Below are positions 48,445 through 58,014 of a DNA stretch of 64,000 bases, piece by piece. The DNA is from Verrucomicrobiota bacterium (lineage in GTDB: Bacteria > Verrucomicrobiota > Verrucomicrobiia > Opitutales > UBA953), in contig JAPLTU010000040.1 in the NCBI GenBank assembly GCA_026397965.1, positions 86,642-150,641 of the forward strand, given 5' to 3'. Numbering within the stretch: position 1 is the stretch's first letter; every line of letters begins with the position of its first letter. Both the position numbers and the translations under genes were made by a program. The notes beneath the pieces are model-generated. The model ran no database searches, had not been told where the DNA came from, and saw nothing but the letters and a program-made list of their open reading frames with translations.

Positions 48445-49008
48445 ATGGCATTCACCGAAGTTCTCCTCATCAAACCCGTCGACGGCCTTGGCGCCGAAGG
48501 CGAGCAAGTCCGCGTCCGCGCTGGCTTTGCCCGTAACTATTTACTGCTCCAGGGCATCGCTCTGCCAGTTAATCGTGCTAACACCAAGTACATCGAGTCC
48601 TTGAAGAAGGCTCGCGAGGTGCGCGAATCCCGCGACCTCGAAGCCGCTAACGAAACCGTCACCAAGTTGGCGGCCCTGAAGCTCGTCTTCGCCGTCAAGA
48701 CCGGTGAAGGAGGCAAGATGTTTGGCGCAATCAGCACCGCTGAAATCTCCGCTAAGCTCGCGGAAGCCGGCATCGAAATCGAGCGTAAGCGCATTCACCT
48801 CGGCCAAGGTCCGGTCAAGGTGCTCGGCAAGCATACCTGCGGTATTCGCCTGCACGGCACGGTGACCGTTGACCAAGAGTTTGAAGTCGTTTCCGAAAAC
48901 CCGATTGAAGCTATTGCTGAGGAAGCCCCTGAAGTCGAGGAACGCGAGTACCGCGACGACAAAGGCAAGAAGTCCCGCAAGCCTCGTAAGGAGAAGTCCG
49001 GCAAGTAA
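48445..49008 (+). CDS. rplI: 50S ribosomal protein bL9
   Basis: VLLIKPVDGLGAEGEQVRVRAGFARNYLLLQGIALPVNRANTKYIE. Confidence 0.95.
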   Translation: MAFTEVLLIKPVDGLGAEGEQVRVRAGFARNYLLLQGIALPVNRANTKYIESLKKAREVRESRDLEAANETVTKLAALKLVFAVKTGEGGKMFGAISTAEISAKLAEAGIEIERKRIHLGQGPVKVLGKHTCGIRLHGTVTVDQEFEVVSENPIEAIAEEAPEVEEREYRDDKGKKSRKPRKEKSGK

Positions 49009-49027
49009 CCCTTTGCTGCTGACCAAA

Positions 49028-49058
49028 CAAAAGCCCGCCAAACGGCGGGCTTTTTTGT
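49028..49058 (+). terminator. Intrinsic terminator after rplI
   Basis: AAAAGCCCGCC-AAAC-GGCGGGCTTTTTTG. Confidence 0.8.
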
Positions 49059-49076
49059 GCTTGGGTGCTCGGGCGA

Positions 49077-50594
49077 TTAGTGCGGCTTAATCCAGTCGAT
49101 ACTGGAGATGGCGAATTCGAGATGACCTTTATAGAAGTTGAGTTGCCCCACCCATTTTACGGTTTCACCCTTCTTAGTCGCCTTAATTGCCTGAAGGAGT
49201 TTCGGATTAGGAACGTAGACTGGATAGCGCGTCGTCCCGATCGTGATCGAAGGTTTTGATCCGCCGTCGTAGATGCCCTCGAGGAGGAACAGTTCACCGA
49301 TGCTTTGGCTGATTTGTTCGGAGCTTAGAGTGGAGAGAGATTTGGCGGATTGTAATCTGCCCCGGTCGAGTTCGGAGGGAAAGGCGGGCAACCCTTCCGC
49401 TGGACTTATTTCGGGTCGGGACAGCGGCAGGCTGGCCGCCGAGTCGTGGATAATAAAATCAGCCTGCACGGGGAAGTGGTCGCTGACGCCGGCGCCAGGA
49501 CCAAAGTTACTCAGACGCCAGGGCACGACTGGGTAGGTGTGGGCGTTGAGGCCAGGGATCACGACCGCACTAAAGCTACCACCAACATAGTCGAGGCCTT
49601 TGCCGTCCGCTAATCCGCGAGAGATGACGAGATGCATGAGGGTGCCCCATTCGCCCTGGAACTCATCGGATCGGCGTTCAGCAGGAGCAACGTCGTACCA
49701 GAGATTGTAAAGGTCGGCACCGCCGCTGACCAGTTTGCCGGCATCACCTTGCGAGCCCAAGGTATCTTGGATGCCGGTCTTGAGCATGTAGGGGTAACGT
49801 TGTTTTTGGTTATAATGAGAATTCAGGTCACCGCCCAAGATGATGTTGGCGTTCGGGTCGGCCTTGAGGATTTCGTCGATACGCGTCCGGGCAACGCCGG
49901 CGTTCTGGATGCGAGTGGGTTCGGTCTGGGCATTCCCGGCTCCGCTTTTCCAATGGTTGGCGAAAACAAAGACCGTCTCGCCGCCGACCTGAAGCTCGGC
50001 CTCGACGATGGTGCGGGCCGCGGTCACATGATGCTGGTGAGTGCTTTTGATGGGCAGGCGGGTGAGGATTGCGCAGTGGATGGCCTCCTGTTTTAAGTCA
50101 ACGATATCTCCAAGTACGATTTTATAGCCCGTTAGGCCTTCATCTTCCAGCGCCTTGATGAGCCAGGCTTCGATCGGCGTACCGACGAGTTCGGCGGAGA
50201 GCTCACCTTTGAGAATGTCGTGGTAGTTTTGGCCTTTGTGAGCGGCGAGGAAGTCTTCTGCCGAAATTGTGGAGTCAGGGGTGTGATCCGCCTCGAGTTC
50301 ATCCAAGATGAGAATATCGGGCCCGCGTCCGCTTTCGGCGGTCTTGAGCACCTTGGCGATTCGTTCGAGCTTGCCGGCCAACTTCTCCGGGGTCCAGCGT
50401 TCGGGGCCGGAACCCGTGACCGGAAAATCATCATACAACGAAACGGCATCAAGGTCGAAAAGGTTTTCGACGTTATAAGCCATCACCGTGAAGGGACGGG
50501 CGCCTGACCCCTTTTTTTCTTCGGCGTGCACCGCGGTCAGGGAGAGGAGTGCCGTAAGGAAGAGGATACTCGGCAGAATCTTTTTAAGAATCAT
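49077..50594 (-). CDS. Exported endonuclease/exonuclease/phosphatase family protein
   Basis: FTVMAYNVENLFD..., ILILDELEADHT, ANHWKSGAGN, IILGGDLNSHY and SDHFPVQADF are EEP catalytic motifs; signal peptide from MILKKILPSILFLTALLS. Confidence 0.8.
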   Translation of the reverse strand: MILKKILPSILFLTALLSLTAVHAEEKKGSGARPFTVMAYNVENLFDLDAVSLYDDFPVTGSGPERWTPEKLAGKLERIAKVLKTAESGRGPDILILDELEADHTPDSTISAEDFLAAHKGQNYHDILKGELSAELVGTPIEAWLIKALEDEGLTGYKIVLGDIVDLKQEAIHCAILTRLPIKSTHQHHVTAARTIVEAELQVGGETVFVFANHWKSGAGNAQTEPTRIQNAGVARTRIDEILKADPNANIILGGDLNSHYNQKQRYPYMLKTGIQDTLGSQGDAGKLVSGGADLYNLWYDVAPAERRSDEFQGEWGTLMHLVISRGLADGKGLDYVGGSFSAVVIPGLNAHTYPVVPWRLSNFGPGAGVSDHFPVQADFIIHDSAASLPLSRPEISPAEGLPAFPSELDRGRLQSAKSLSTLSSEQISQSIGELFLLEGIYDGGSKPSITIGTTRYPVYVPNPKLLQAIKATKKGETVKWVGQLNFYKGHLEFAISSIDWIKPH

Positions 50595-50799
50595 AGGAAA
50601 CACGATGGATGGACGAGGGGTAATACCCACCGTTAAATCGGTTAAATCCGTGTGACAGAAAGGTGGCATTTAGTATTCAGGTGAGGCTAAAGACTTCAAA
50701 AAACCCTGACACCGAACCGACATTTCCCCGTCGATTAAAAGTAACTTTTACGCCGCCGTTCTTCGTGGATATACTTTCGAATAAGGTGACTATTCCGAT

Positions 50800-53742
50800 G
50801 TGAACGTACCATTAGTGGTTTCTCGCCCTTGCAGATATTTCCCGACCTTTGCCGCCTTGTTTGCCATGGGAGTGGCGGCTTCAGCCGCGCCGATTGATTT
50901 CGCCGGTACATCCACCTACACGCAGGACTTTCAGACGATGACCGGCTCGGCCATCTCCACGAGCAGCGTGGCGGGCTCGACGATGACGGAAATATCCACG
51001 CTGTCCGGAGGCAGTGCGGGCGTCGCGGGCTGGTACATGTACGGTCTGGGGTGGACCACTGCCGCCAATAAATGGCAGGGTGCTGATAGCGGCAGCAGCA
51101 ACACCGGCGGATTTCGTCAGCTGATTGATTCTTCCGGTGGTCGTGCCCTGGGGTCCGAAGGGTCGGGAACCGCGTCCGGTTTTTTCGGCTTGGTGCTCAA
51201 GAACACCTCGGGCGCGACGATCAATACGGTTAGTATTTCTTACGATGCGGTGATGAATCGTAACCCCTCCACCACGGCCAACAAGTATGTCTTTGGTTAC
51301 CTCGTCAGCTCGACCGCGGTAAGCACCTCGACCACGGCCGCCGCGGCCGGTACGTTTAGCGCCACCTTGAATTCTTCGACCCTTGGGTTCACGACGCCTT
51401 CTACGGGTACCGGTGCTCCCGGCACGCAGGCGGCAATTACCCCGCTTTTCAAAATCGGTACGATGAGCGGCAATTTGTCTACCCTCAGTTGGGGCGCCGA
51501 CCAGTATCTTTACCTCGCGTGGAAAGAAGTCGACGAGGGCGGTAGTGATGCCAATGCCGGGGTGGATAATTTCTCGCTCAGCGTAGCTGCCGCGGTGCGC
51601 GGTCTGACATGGCGTCTCCTCGTCAATGGCACCTGGGATACATCCCTCACCAACTTTACTTCCAGTGGATCGAACGTCGCCTATGTGGCTGGTGATAATG
51701 TCACTTTTGATAACGTCGCGGGAGGAATCATCACCCTTTCCGGGGCTTTGGCGCCGAGCTCCGTGACGGTTTCCGCTGCATCGGGCACTTACACTTTCAC
51801 CGGTCCGACATCCGGAGATAAGATCACGGGCAGTACCAGTATCTCCAAATCTGGCGCCGGCACGCTAATCCTAAACTCTAATCATGATTTCACCGGTGGC
51901 GTTACCGTCACCGGAGGCACGGTGCAGATTGATGGGGCGGGTAGGCTTGGTACGGGCGCGATTAGTTTGAATGGAGCGAGTGCCAGTCTGGTCAGCACTT
52001 CTTCCACGGCCTTGGCGATGTCGACTAATGCTCTTTCAGTCGGCGCCAGCGGCGGCACAATCAATCCGGGTACGAACAGCCTGACGCTGGGCGCCCTGAC
52101 CACTTCTGGGCTGCTCACGAAAACTGGCGCCGGCAGCCTCACGGTCGGCACGGTGACCTCTTCGGCCGGGGCCGGTTTCACGGTCAGTGCGGGTGACCTC
52201 TTGTTCAACCAAGCCTCCGGCATAGTCAAGATTTTCGCCAACACTTCTCTGACGGGTAACCTCGTGCTCAGTAGTGGAATTCGCTTCGATGTGGATGATG
52301 GCAGTACGATCTCCGGATCTGGCAAAATCAAGGTCGCGGCCAAAGGAGCGCTCATCTCCAATACCTCGGGGAATATCGGTGGCACGATTTCGTCGGAGAT
52401 CGCTTTGAATAGCAGTGCGCTCGCCTTCGCTAAGGGCTCCTGGGCTGGGTCGGTATACACGCCTTCGGCTGATTTCCTCACCACCGTCGGGGGCACGACC
52501 GGGGGTGGCTTAATCATTTCCCTGATGTCCGGGGATTCCGATGTCGATCTCTCCAATAACTCCACGACCGGCGGCGGTACTGGGGCACTGACTCTGACAG
52601 GTGCGAGCACTTATACGGGCAATACCACCATCAATGCGAATACGCCGACCTCGCCAGCGGTGAGCATCATCCTGGGGGTTAATAATGCGCTACCGGTCAC
52701 CACGGGCCTAATCGTCGGGACGAAGACCGGCGTGGGGGTGCCGGTTCTCGACCTCAACGCCAAGAGCCAGCAGTTAGCTTATCTCGCGGATGGCGCCAAT
52801 GTCACGGGCTCTAAGTACCTCAAGATCGTTAACAATAACTCTTCTGCTTGGTCTGTCCTGACGCTGGGTGGCTCCATCAGTCCCGGGAACCCTTTCTCTG
52901 GCGATATTTCCGATGGCGTCGGGATTATCTCACTGGTGAAGACCGGTGCCAACACGCAGACACTGTCGGGTTTCGGTGTCTATTCGGGCGGCGTAACGGT
53001 GAACGCCGGGACGCTTAAGGTAATCCCTCCTGCGGGTGCGTCTCTCAGTAGCGCGCTTGGGCAGGGTGCGGTCATCGTCGGCGGTACTGGGCAGCTTTTC
53101 GTCGCCGCTACTATCGCCAACGCAATTACGGTTAATTCGGGCGGTCGTCTTTCGGGCAACGGTCAACTGGATGCCGTTACGGTCAACGCGGTCGGAGTCA
53201 TCGCTACTAATACCACCATCGGGCAGATGAATGCCGCCACGTTGACGATGAACAACACCGCGACGATGGCGGGGGGCGCGATCATCGAGTGGAAAGTAAA
53301 CGACGCCGCCGCTGCGGCCGGCCTCGGTTACGACACCTTTAATTTTTTGACGGGGCTCGACCTGAGTACCGCTTCGACCTTGAACAAGATTGTCGTACGA
53401 ATTATTTCCTTCAACAGCCCTGGTGACGCCGCCGCCGGCCAGCCTTTGTCGCTGTCACGCGTGGGGTCGCACCCTTTTGATTTCGCAACCGCATCTTCGG
53501 TGACAAAGCCGAGCCTCGGGACGAATATCGCCGACCTTTTTACGTACGATGTTTCGCAATTTCAGTATTCCGACGGTTCGTTGTCGAACGCCGCTTTCTG
53601 GGCGATGTCTTACGATGAGACTTCGGGGGCGATGACGCTCACGGCCGCCGTGCCCGAGCCTTCGACCTATGGCTTGGGTCTCGGAGCGCTTCTTTTGGCG
53701 GTCGCGGCGATCCGCCGGCGCCGTCGTCGCGCCGGAGTTTAG
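50800..53742 (+). CDS. Autotransporter-associated beta-strand repeat protein with PEP-CTERM sorting signal
   Basis: Repeats such as DFTGGVTVTGGTVQIDGAGRLGTGAISLNG and YSGGVTVNAGTLKVIPPAGASLSSALGQGAVIVGGTGQ; C-terminus VPEPSTYGLGLGALLLAVAAIRRRRRRAGV. Confidence 0.85.
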   Translation: MNVPLVVSRPCRYFPTFAALFAMGVAASAAPIDFAGTSTYTQDFQTMTGSAISTSSVAGSTMTEISTLSGGSAGVAGWYMYGLGWTTAANKWQGADSGSSNTGGFRQLIDSSGGRALGSEGSGTASGFFGLVLKNTSGATINTVSISYDAVMNRNPSTTANKYVFGYLVSSTAVSTSTTAAAAGTFSATLNSSTLGFTTPSTGTGAPGTQAAITPLFKIGTMSGNLSTLSWGADQYLYLAWKEVDEGGSDANAGVDNFSLSVAAAVRGLTWRLLVNGTWDTSLTNFTSSGSNVAYVAGDNVTFDNVAGGIITLSGALAPSSVTVSAASGTYTFTGPTSGDKITGSTSISKSGAGTLILNSNHDFTGGVTVTGGTVQIDGAGRLGTGAISLNGASASLVSTSSTALAMSTNALSVGASGGTINPGTNSLTLGALTTSGLLTKTGAGSLTVGTVTSSAGAGFTVSAGDLLFNQASGIVKIFANTSLTGNLVLSSGIRFDVDDGSTISGSGKIKVAAKGALISNTSGNIGGTISSEIALNSSALAFAKGSWAGSVYTPSADFLTTVGGTTGGGLIISLMSGDSDVDLSNNSTTGGGTGALTLTGASTYTGNTTINANTPTSPAVSIILGVNNALPVTTGLIVGTKTGVGVPVLDLNAKSQQLAYLADGANVTGSKYLKIVNNNSSAWSVLTLGGSISPGNPFSGDISDGVGIISLVKTGANTQTLSGFGVYSGGVTVNAGTLKVIPPAGASLSSALGQGAVIVGGTGQLFVAATIANAITVNSGGRLSGNGQLDAVTVNAVGVIATNTTIGQMNAATLTMNNTATMAGGAIIEWKVNDAAAAAGLGYDTFNFLTGLDLSTASTLNKIVVRIISFNSPGDAAAGQPLSLSRVGSHPFDFATASSVTKPSLGTNIADLFTYDVSQFQYSDGSLSNAAFWAMSYDETSGAMTLTAAVPEPSTYGLGLGALLLAVAAIRRRRRRAGV

Positions 53743-53745
53743 CGC

Positions 53746-55443
53746 TTACTCGCCGGTTAATCCGCCGCGTTTGCCATTGAGTAGCGAAGCGCCGATGAGT
53801 GCGGCCGAAAGGAAGGCCATGGACCATACGCCCAAGGCCGCCGCTAACTGAGGGCCATCACCCAGCGCGCTCATCAGGGCGAACGTTGCCTTGGTAATCG
53901 GGAAGTGCTCCGCGCGCTGGGCGAGGATCAGGCTGTCGCTGACCTCGAGCATCGAGAAGGCGAAGGCCAGCACGCCCCCCGCGGCGAGGTGCGCGGCGAG
54001 TAGAGGTACCGAGATACGACGTAACGTAGACCACGCGGTCGCCCCCATTGACCGGGCGGCGTGTTCGAGCATGGGGTCGCATTGCTGAAGGCCGGCTATC
54101 GCCGCTCGTGTTACGTAAGGCAGCCGACGGACGGCGTAGGCCAAACCGAGTAGCAGGAAGGGGCTGCCCCCCGCGCTGACCAGAAAGGCGAAAGGTTTGC
54201 CTTCCTGGGAAAGCGATAGGTAGCCGAAGGCCAGCACGAGCCCTGGCACGGCGAGCGGCAACATCGTCAGGGTGTCCAAGAGGTGACGGATGCGCAGGTC
54301 CGAACGGGCAATCACCCACGCGGCGGCAATACCCATCACCAGCGCGATGACGGTGGCCAGTCCGGCGTAGGCCAAGCTGTTTTGAATGGATGGCACCACC
54401 AAAGCGCTCCCCAGTGCTTCCTGCCAGTGCGCGAGCGTGAATTCGACCGGCAGTATCGAGTTATGCCAATGGCCGGAGACCGACATGAGGATCACGCCGA
54501 GGTGCGGAAGGCAGGCCAAGGCCGCGACGCCGGCGAAGAGCCCGCTGCATGCCCACCCGCGCCAGCCGAGCAGCGGCTGCGGGGTCGAGCGCAGACTCGG
54601 GCGCGGCGCCGCGCCGATTCGCCGACGTTCGAACAGGAGTTTCGATGCAAGGAAGACGCCGCCAGCGATGAGCAAGACGAGGGTGGTGAGGGCATACGGC
54701 AGGGGGTTACGATCAAGGTTCTTGATGCCGTCCAGAATTTGCACCGGCGCAACGCGGGGAAAATCAAAGACCAGCGGCACACCGAGTTCGGTGAAGGCCC
54801 AGATAAAGACCAACGCTCCTCCCGCGAATAGTCCCGGGGTGATGATGGGCAGGGTCACGTGCGTGAGCCGGCGCCAAGGCGAGCAGCCGAGGTTAGCCGC
54901 CGCCTGTTCCATCGCCGGATCCATCTGGGCTAAGGCGGCGGCGAGATTGAGATAAAGGATTGGGTAAAGGTGCAGCGCATTCATCACGACGATGCCGATG
55001 AGACGATTCTCGGCCATCCAGTCGCGGGGGTGGAGCGGATCCATCCAACCCAAGCCAGCCAGTACGGCGTTAAACGAACCCTCCGTTCCGAGGATACACT
55101 TGATGCCGATGGCCCCCACGAAGGGCGGCAGGATCATCGGGACGAGCAATGCCAAGGCCAGTAGGCCGCGCCCAGGAAAACTATAACGATAATTGAGTAA
55201 CGCCAAAGGTAGGGCCAGGAGTCCGGCGACGGCCGTGCTGGCTAGGCCGAGCAACAGGGCGTTGCTGAGGCCGTCTTGGTAGAGCGGATCACGCAATACG
55301 GCGAGGACGTAGCTAAAGGTGAAACCTCCGTCCCGCGGGTCGACGAAAGCCTCGCGCAATACGCTGAAGGCCGGATAGATGAAGCCGACCGCAAGCAAAA
55401 GTCCAACGGCGGCGCAGAGGATCCAAGCAGTACGACGATTCAT
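53746..55443 (-). CDS. ABC transporter permease, two fused BPD domains (ferric iron/FbpB-like)
   Basis: Two BPD modules (EQAAANLGCSPWRRLTHVTLPIITPGLFAGG and EHAARSMGATAWSTLRRISVPLLAAHLAAGG EAA-loop motifs). Confidence 0.87.
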   Translation of the reverse strand: MNRRTAWILCAAVGLLLAVGFIYPAFSVLREAFVDPRDGGFTFSYVLAVLRDPLYQDGLSNALLLGLASTAVAGLLALPLALLNYRYSFPGRGLLALALLVPMILPPFVGAIGIKCILGTEGSFNAVLAGLGWMDPLHPRDWMAENRLIGIVVMNALHLYPILYLNLAAALAQMDPAMEQAAANLGCSPWRRLTHVTLPIITPGLFAGGALVFIWAFTELGVPLVFDFPRVAPVQILDGIKNLDRNPLPYALTTLVLLIAGGVFLASKLLFERRRIGAAPRPSLRSTPQPLLGWRGWACSGLFAGVAALACLPHLGVILMSVSGHWHNSILPVEFTLAHWQEALGSALVVPSIQNSLAYAGLATVIALVMGIAAAWVIARSDLRIRHLLDTLTMLPLAVPGLVLAFGYLSLSQEGKPFAFLVSAGGSPFLLLGLAYAVRRLPYVTRAAIAGLQQCDPMLEHAARSMGATAWSTLRRISVPLLAAHLAAGGVLAFAFSMLEVSDSLILAQRAEHFPITKATFALMSALGDGPQLAAALGVWSMAFLSAALIGASLLNGKRGGLTGE

Positions 55444-55444
55444 A

Positions 55445-56926
55445 TCAGTGTTTTCCTTGGTTACGACGGGCGAGCTCGGCTGCACGGCGATAGTTTTCGC
55501 GGAAGATAGCGCCCAGTTCAGTCATGCGGCGGGCGGAGACGAGGGCATCTCGGCTTTCCAGTCCTGGGTCGCCTTCGCCACCGGCGCGGTAGGGGAGTGC
55601 GCTGACGTCATTCATCACCGCCAAAGCGTCGGCGGGCATGCCAGCTTTGATGATCTCGGCCCAAGCCTCTTTGAGCTCTTCATGCGTATCGATACACATG
55701 ACGCGCACGGCCCGTCGAATTGTCCCGAAGGAGGCGGCCGTGAGTTCCGGCCGGTATTGGAGATGATCGGTGCCGACGTAGGGCGAACGAGCGGCGCGTT
55801 CTGGCGGCAGTGCCGTGTAGGCATCGCGGCGGACCGGCGGGCGAAAGAGCTCGCGTTCGCGCGGGCCTGGCACCGAGCCGACGGGCGAACTCCAGAGGGC
55901 CTGTCCGGCAGGGCTCAGCACGAAATTAACGAAGGCTTGCGCGAGTTCCTGTTCTGGGGCCCCCCGCAGGACGGCGATGGGGTCGCCGCTTACGGTCGTG
56001 CCGCCAGCGGGCGCCGTCCAGATGAGACGAACGTCATTAGCACGGTTGACCTGCTGGGCGAAGGCGGCTCCGTAATAATCCACGCACATGCCGGCGACGG
56101 CGTTACCGTCAGCGACATCTAAAGGAATTTTCGTGGAGCTATCGGAGAAGTAGCGGGCGTTGGCGGCCAACCGTTGCACCAAGCGGAAGCCGTCCGTCCA
56201 GCCCAGTGCGAGCCGGTCCTTTTCCGGTAGCGCGGCTCTTTCGGGCGCTTGTAGACTCCGCTGAATTTCGGCTTGGATGATGAGTTCGAAAGCACGGGCG
56301 ACCGAACCGCTTTTAGTGGGGTCCGCCAAGGCCAGCTGTCCACGAAGTCGCGGATCGGCGAGATCTGCCCAGCGCACCGGGTCAGGCACGCCGATGGCGC
56401 GCCAACGCGTCGGAGCCCAGCAGATCCCAAAGCGGGAAAGACAAGACGAACACCAGGTCTTGTCTTTGGCCCAAAGACGTTCCCCGGTGAAGAATTCAGG
56501 AATCGGCCCGCCGGCTGCGAACCATTCCGGGTGTTGATCAAAGGCGCGGAGGGGGACGAGACGACCTTTCTTGGACTGGCTGGCAAAATCCGGTTCGCCG
56601 CCGCCGAAGAAGACGTCGGCACCGATCCCGGCTCGCTTTTCTTCTTCCGCAGCTTTGTAGCCGGCGTCCAACATCAAGCGGATCTCAGAGGTGCCGCCAG
56701 GGCTGCGCCAATCCACGTACACATCTTCGCCGTGTCCTTCGCGCCAGTGACGGGAAAAGGCTTCGGAGAACTCTCGCCGGATGGACTCGCTGTGCGGCGT
56801 GAAGATAACCAAGCGACGTGTGCCTGGGGCCGGGCGCTGATTCGTGTCCTTGCGAAGCAGTAAGGGCAATACGATCAGCAGTGCCAAGGTGCCTAAGGTA
56901 ATCCACCACGCTCGGGTCGTCTTCAT
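55445..56926 (-). CDS. Extracellular solute-binding protein (ferric-type ABC)
   Basis: Signal/TM start MKTTRAWWITLGTLALLIVLPLLL; RLVIFTPHSESIRREFSEAFSRHW, ADLADPRLRGQLALADPTKSGS, FVNFVLSPAGQALW. Confidence 0.8.
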   Translation of the reverse strand: MKTTRAWWITLGTLALLIVLPLLLRKDTNQRPAPGTRRLVIFTPHSESIRREFSEAFSRHWREGHGEDVYVDWRSPGGTSEIRLMLDAGYKAAEEEKRAGIGADVFFGGGEPDFASQSKKGRLVPLRAFDQHPEWFAAGGPIPEFFTGERLWAKDKTWCSSCLSRFGICWAPTRWRAIGVPDPVRWADLADPRLRGQLALADPTKSGSVARAFELIIQAEIQRSLQAPERAALPEKDRLALGWTDGFRLVQRLAANARYFSDSSTKIPLDVADGNAVAGMCVDYYGAAFAQQVNRANDVRLIWTAPAGGTTVSGDPIAVLRGAPEQELAQAFVNFVLSPAGQALWSSPVGSVPGPRERELFRPPVRRDAYTALPPERAARSPYVGTDHLQYRPELTAASFGTIRRAVRVMCIDTHEELKEAWAEIIKAGMPADALAVMNDVSALPYRAGGEGDPGLESRDALVSARRMTELGAIFRENYRRAAELARRNQGKH

Positions 56927-58014
56927 GGGCGGGGGAGCACCACGACATCTGTGGTCGCCACGGCGACGGTGAGTTCGTGGCCAGTCGTGAGATTTGCTGG
57001 CGGGTTGCTGACCATGATCCGCAACGGACCAAGTCCAGTCCGAAGGGTAAGTTGGGCCCGTTGGCCGAGATATACTTTTTCGGTGACGACACCGGTCAGC
57101 GAATTCGCCTCGCCAGCGGCGGCTGGGTGCCAAGCTTCGGGTCGAATCGAAAGTTCTACGGTGCGACCGTTTTCTGCCGTACTCGAAGGGTCGCCCAGAA
57201 TGCCCCTGAAGGTGCCGGCTGAAGTGAGCACGGACACCGTCGTCGCATCCCGCCCGCTGATTTCGGCGGCGATCAGATTGGTCTCGCCGATGAAGCGAGC
57301 TACTTCCGCCGAGATGGGTCGCCGATACACCTCTTCGGGCGTGCCGACCTGCGCGACGCGGCCGCGGCTGAGCAGCGCCATCCGATCCGCCATGGCGAGA
57401 GCTTCTTCTTGGTCGTGGGTCACGTAGACGGCAGTGAGGCCATTCTCTTTCACGATGCGACGGATTTCTTGGCGCATCTCGATGCGCAGCTGGGCGTCGA
57501 GATTGGAAAGAGGTTCGTCCAGCAGGAGACAACGAGGACGAACGACCAAGGCCCGGGCGAGGGCGACCCGTTGTTGCTGACCGCCGGAGAGTTGATCGAT
57601 GGAGCGTTCACCCAGGCCGTCGAGACGAACGGAGGCTAAGGCTTCCTGGACGCGGCGGGCGCGTTCGGCCGACGGGATTTTTCTTTCGACCAGGCCGAAT
57701 GCGATATTCTCGGCGACGCTCAGGTGCGGCCACAGGGCGTAACTTTGGAAGACCATCGCGGTTTCACGGAGATGCGGGGCCAGGTCCGTGACGTTGCGGT
57801 CGCCGAAGAAGATGTCACCGGAGGTAGGAAAATCGAGACCAGCCAGGCAGCGTAACAGGGTGGTCTTGCCGCAGCCCGAAGGCCCAAGCAAGAAGAAGAG
57901 CTCTCCGGGATTGATCGATAGGTTGACATCATTAAGCACGGTGACCGGCCCAGCGTCAGCGGGATAGGTTTTGTGGACGGAGCGGAGGTGGAGCGTTTCC
58001 ATGGGGTGGGTCAA
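56923..58014 (-). CDS. ABC transporter ATPase (FbpC/PotA-like, TOBE domain)
   Basis: LLGPSGCGKTTLLRCLAGLDFPTSGDIFFGDRNVTDL; LSGGQQQRVALARAL; CLLLDEPLSNLDAQLR. Confidence 0.92.
   Translation of the reverse strand: MTHPMETLHLRSVHKTYPADAGPVTVLNDVNLSINPGELFFLLGPSGCGKTTLLRCLAGLDFPTSGDIFFGDRNVTDLAPHLRETAMVFQSYALWPHLSVAENIAFGLVERKIPSAERARRVQEALASVRLDGLGERSIDQLSGGQQQRVALARALVVRPRCLLLDEPLSNLDAQLRIEMRQEIRRIVKENGLTAVYVTHDQEEALAMADRMALLSRGRVAQVGTPEEVYRRPISAEVARFIGETNLIAAEISGRDATTVSVLTSAGTFRGILGDPSSTAENGRTVELSIRPEAWHPAAAGEANSLTGVVTEKVYLGQRAQLTLRTGLGPLRIMVSNPPANLTTGHELTVAVATTDVVVLPRP

Noticed and set aside
51882-52610. 242-aa minus-strand ORF rich in Pro/Val/Leu
   Set aside because: Antisense artefact of the Gly/Thr/Ser-rich autotransporter-repeat gene.
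56927-57532. N-terminal ~200 aa of the 695-aa ORF 55445-57532
   Set aside because: This part lies inside the ABC ATPase gene in another frame. The real binding protein starts at 56926 with a signal/TM sequence.
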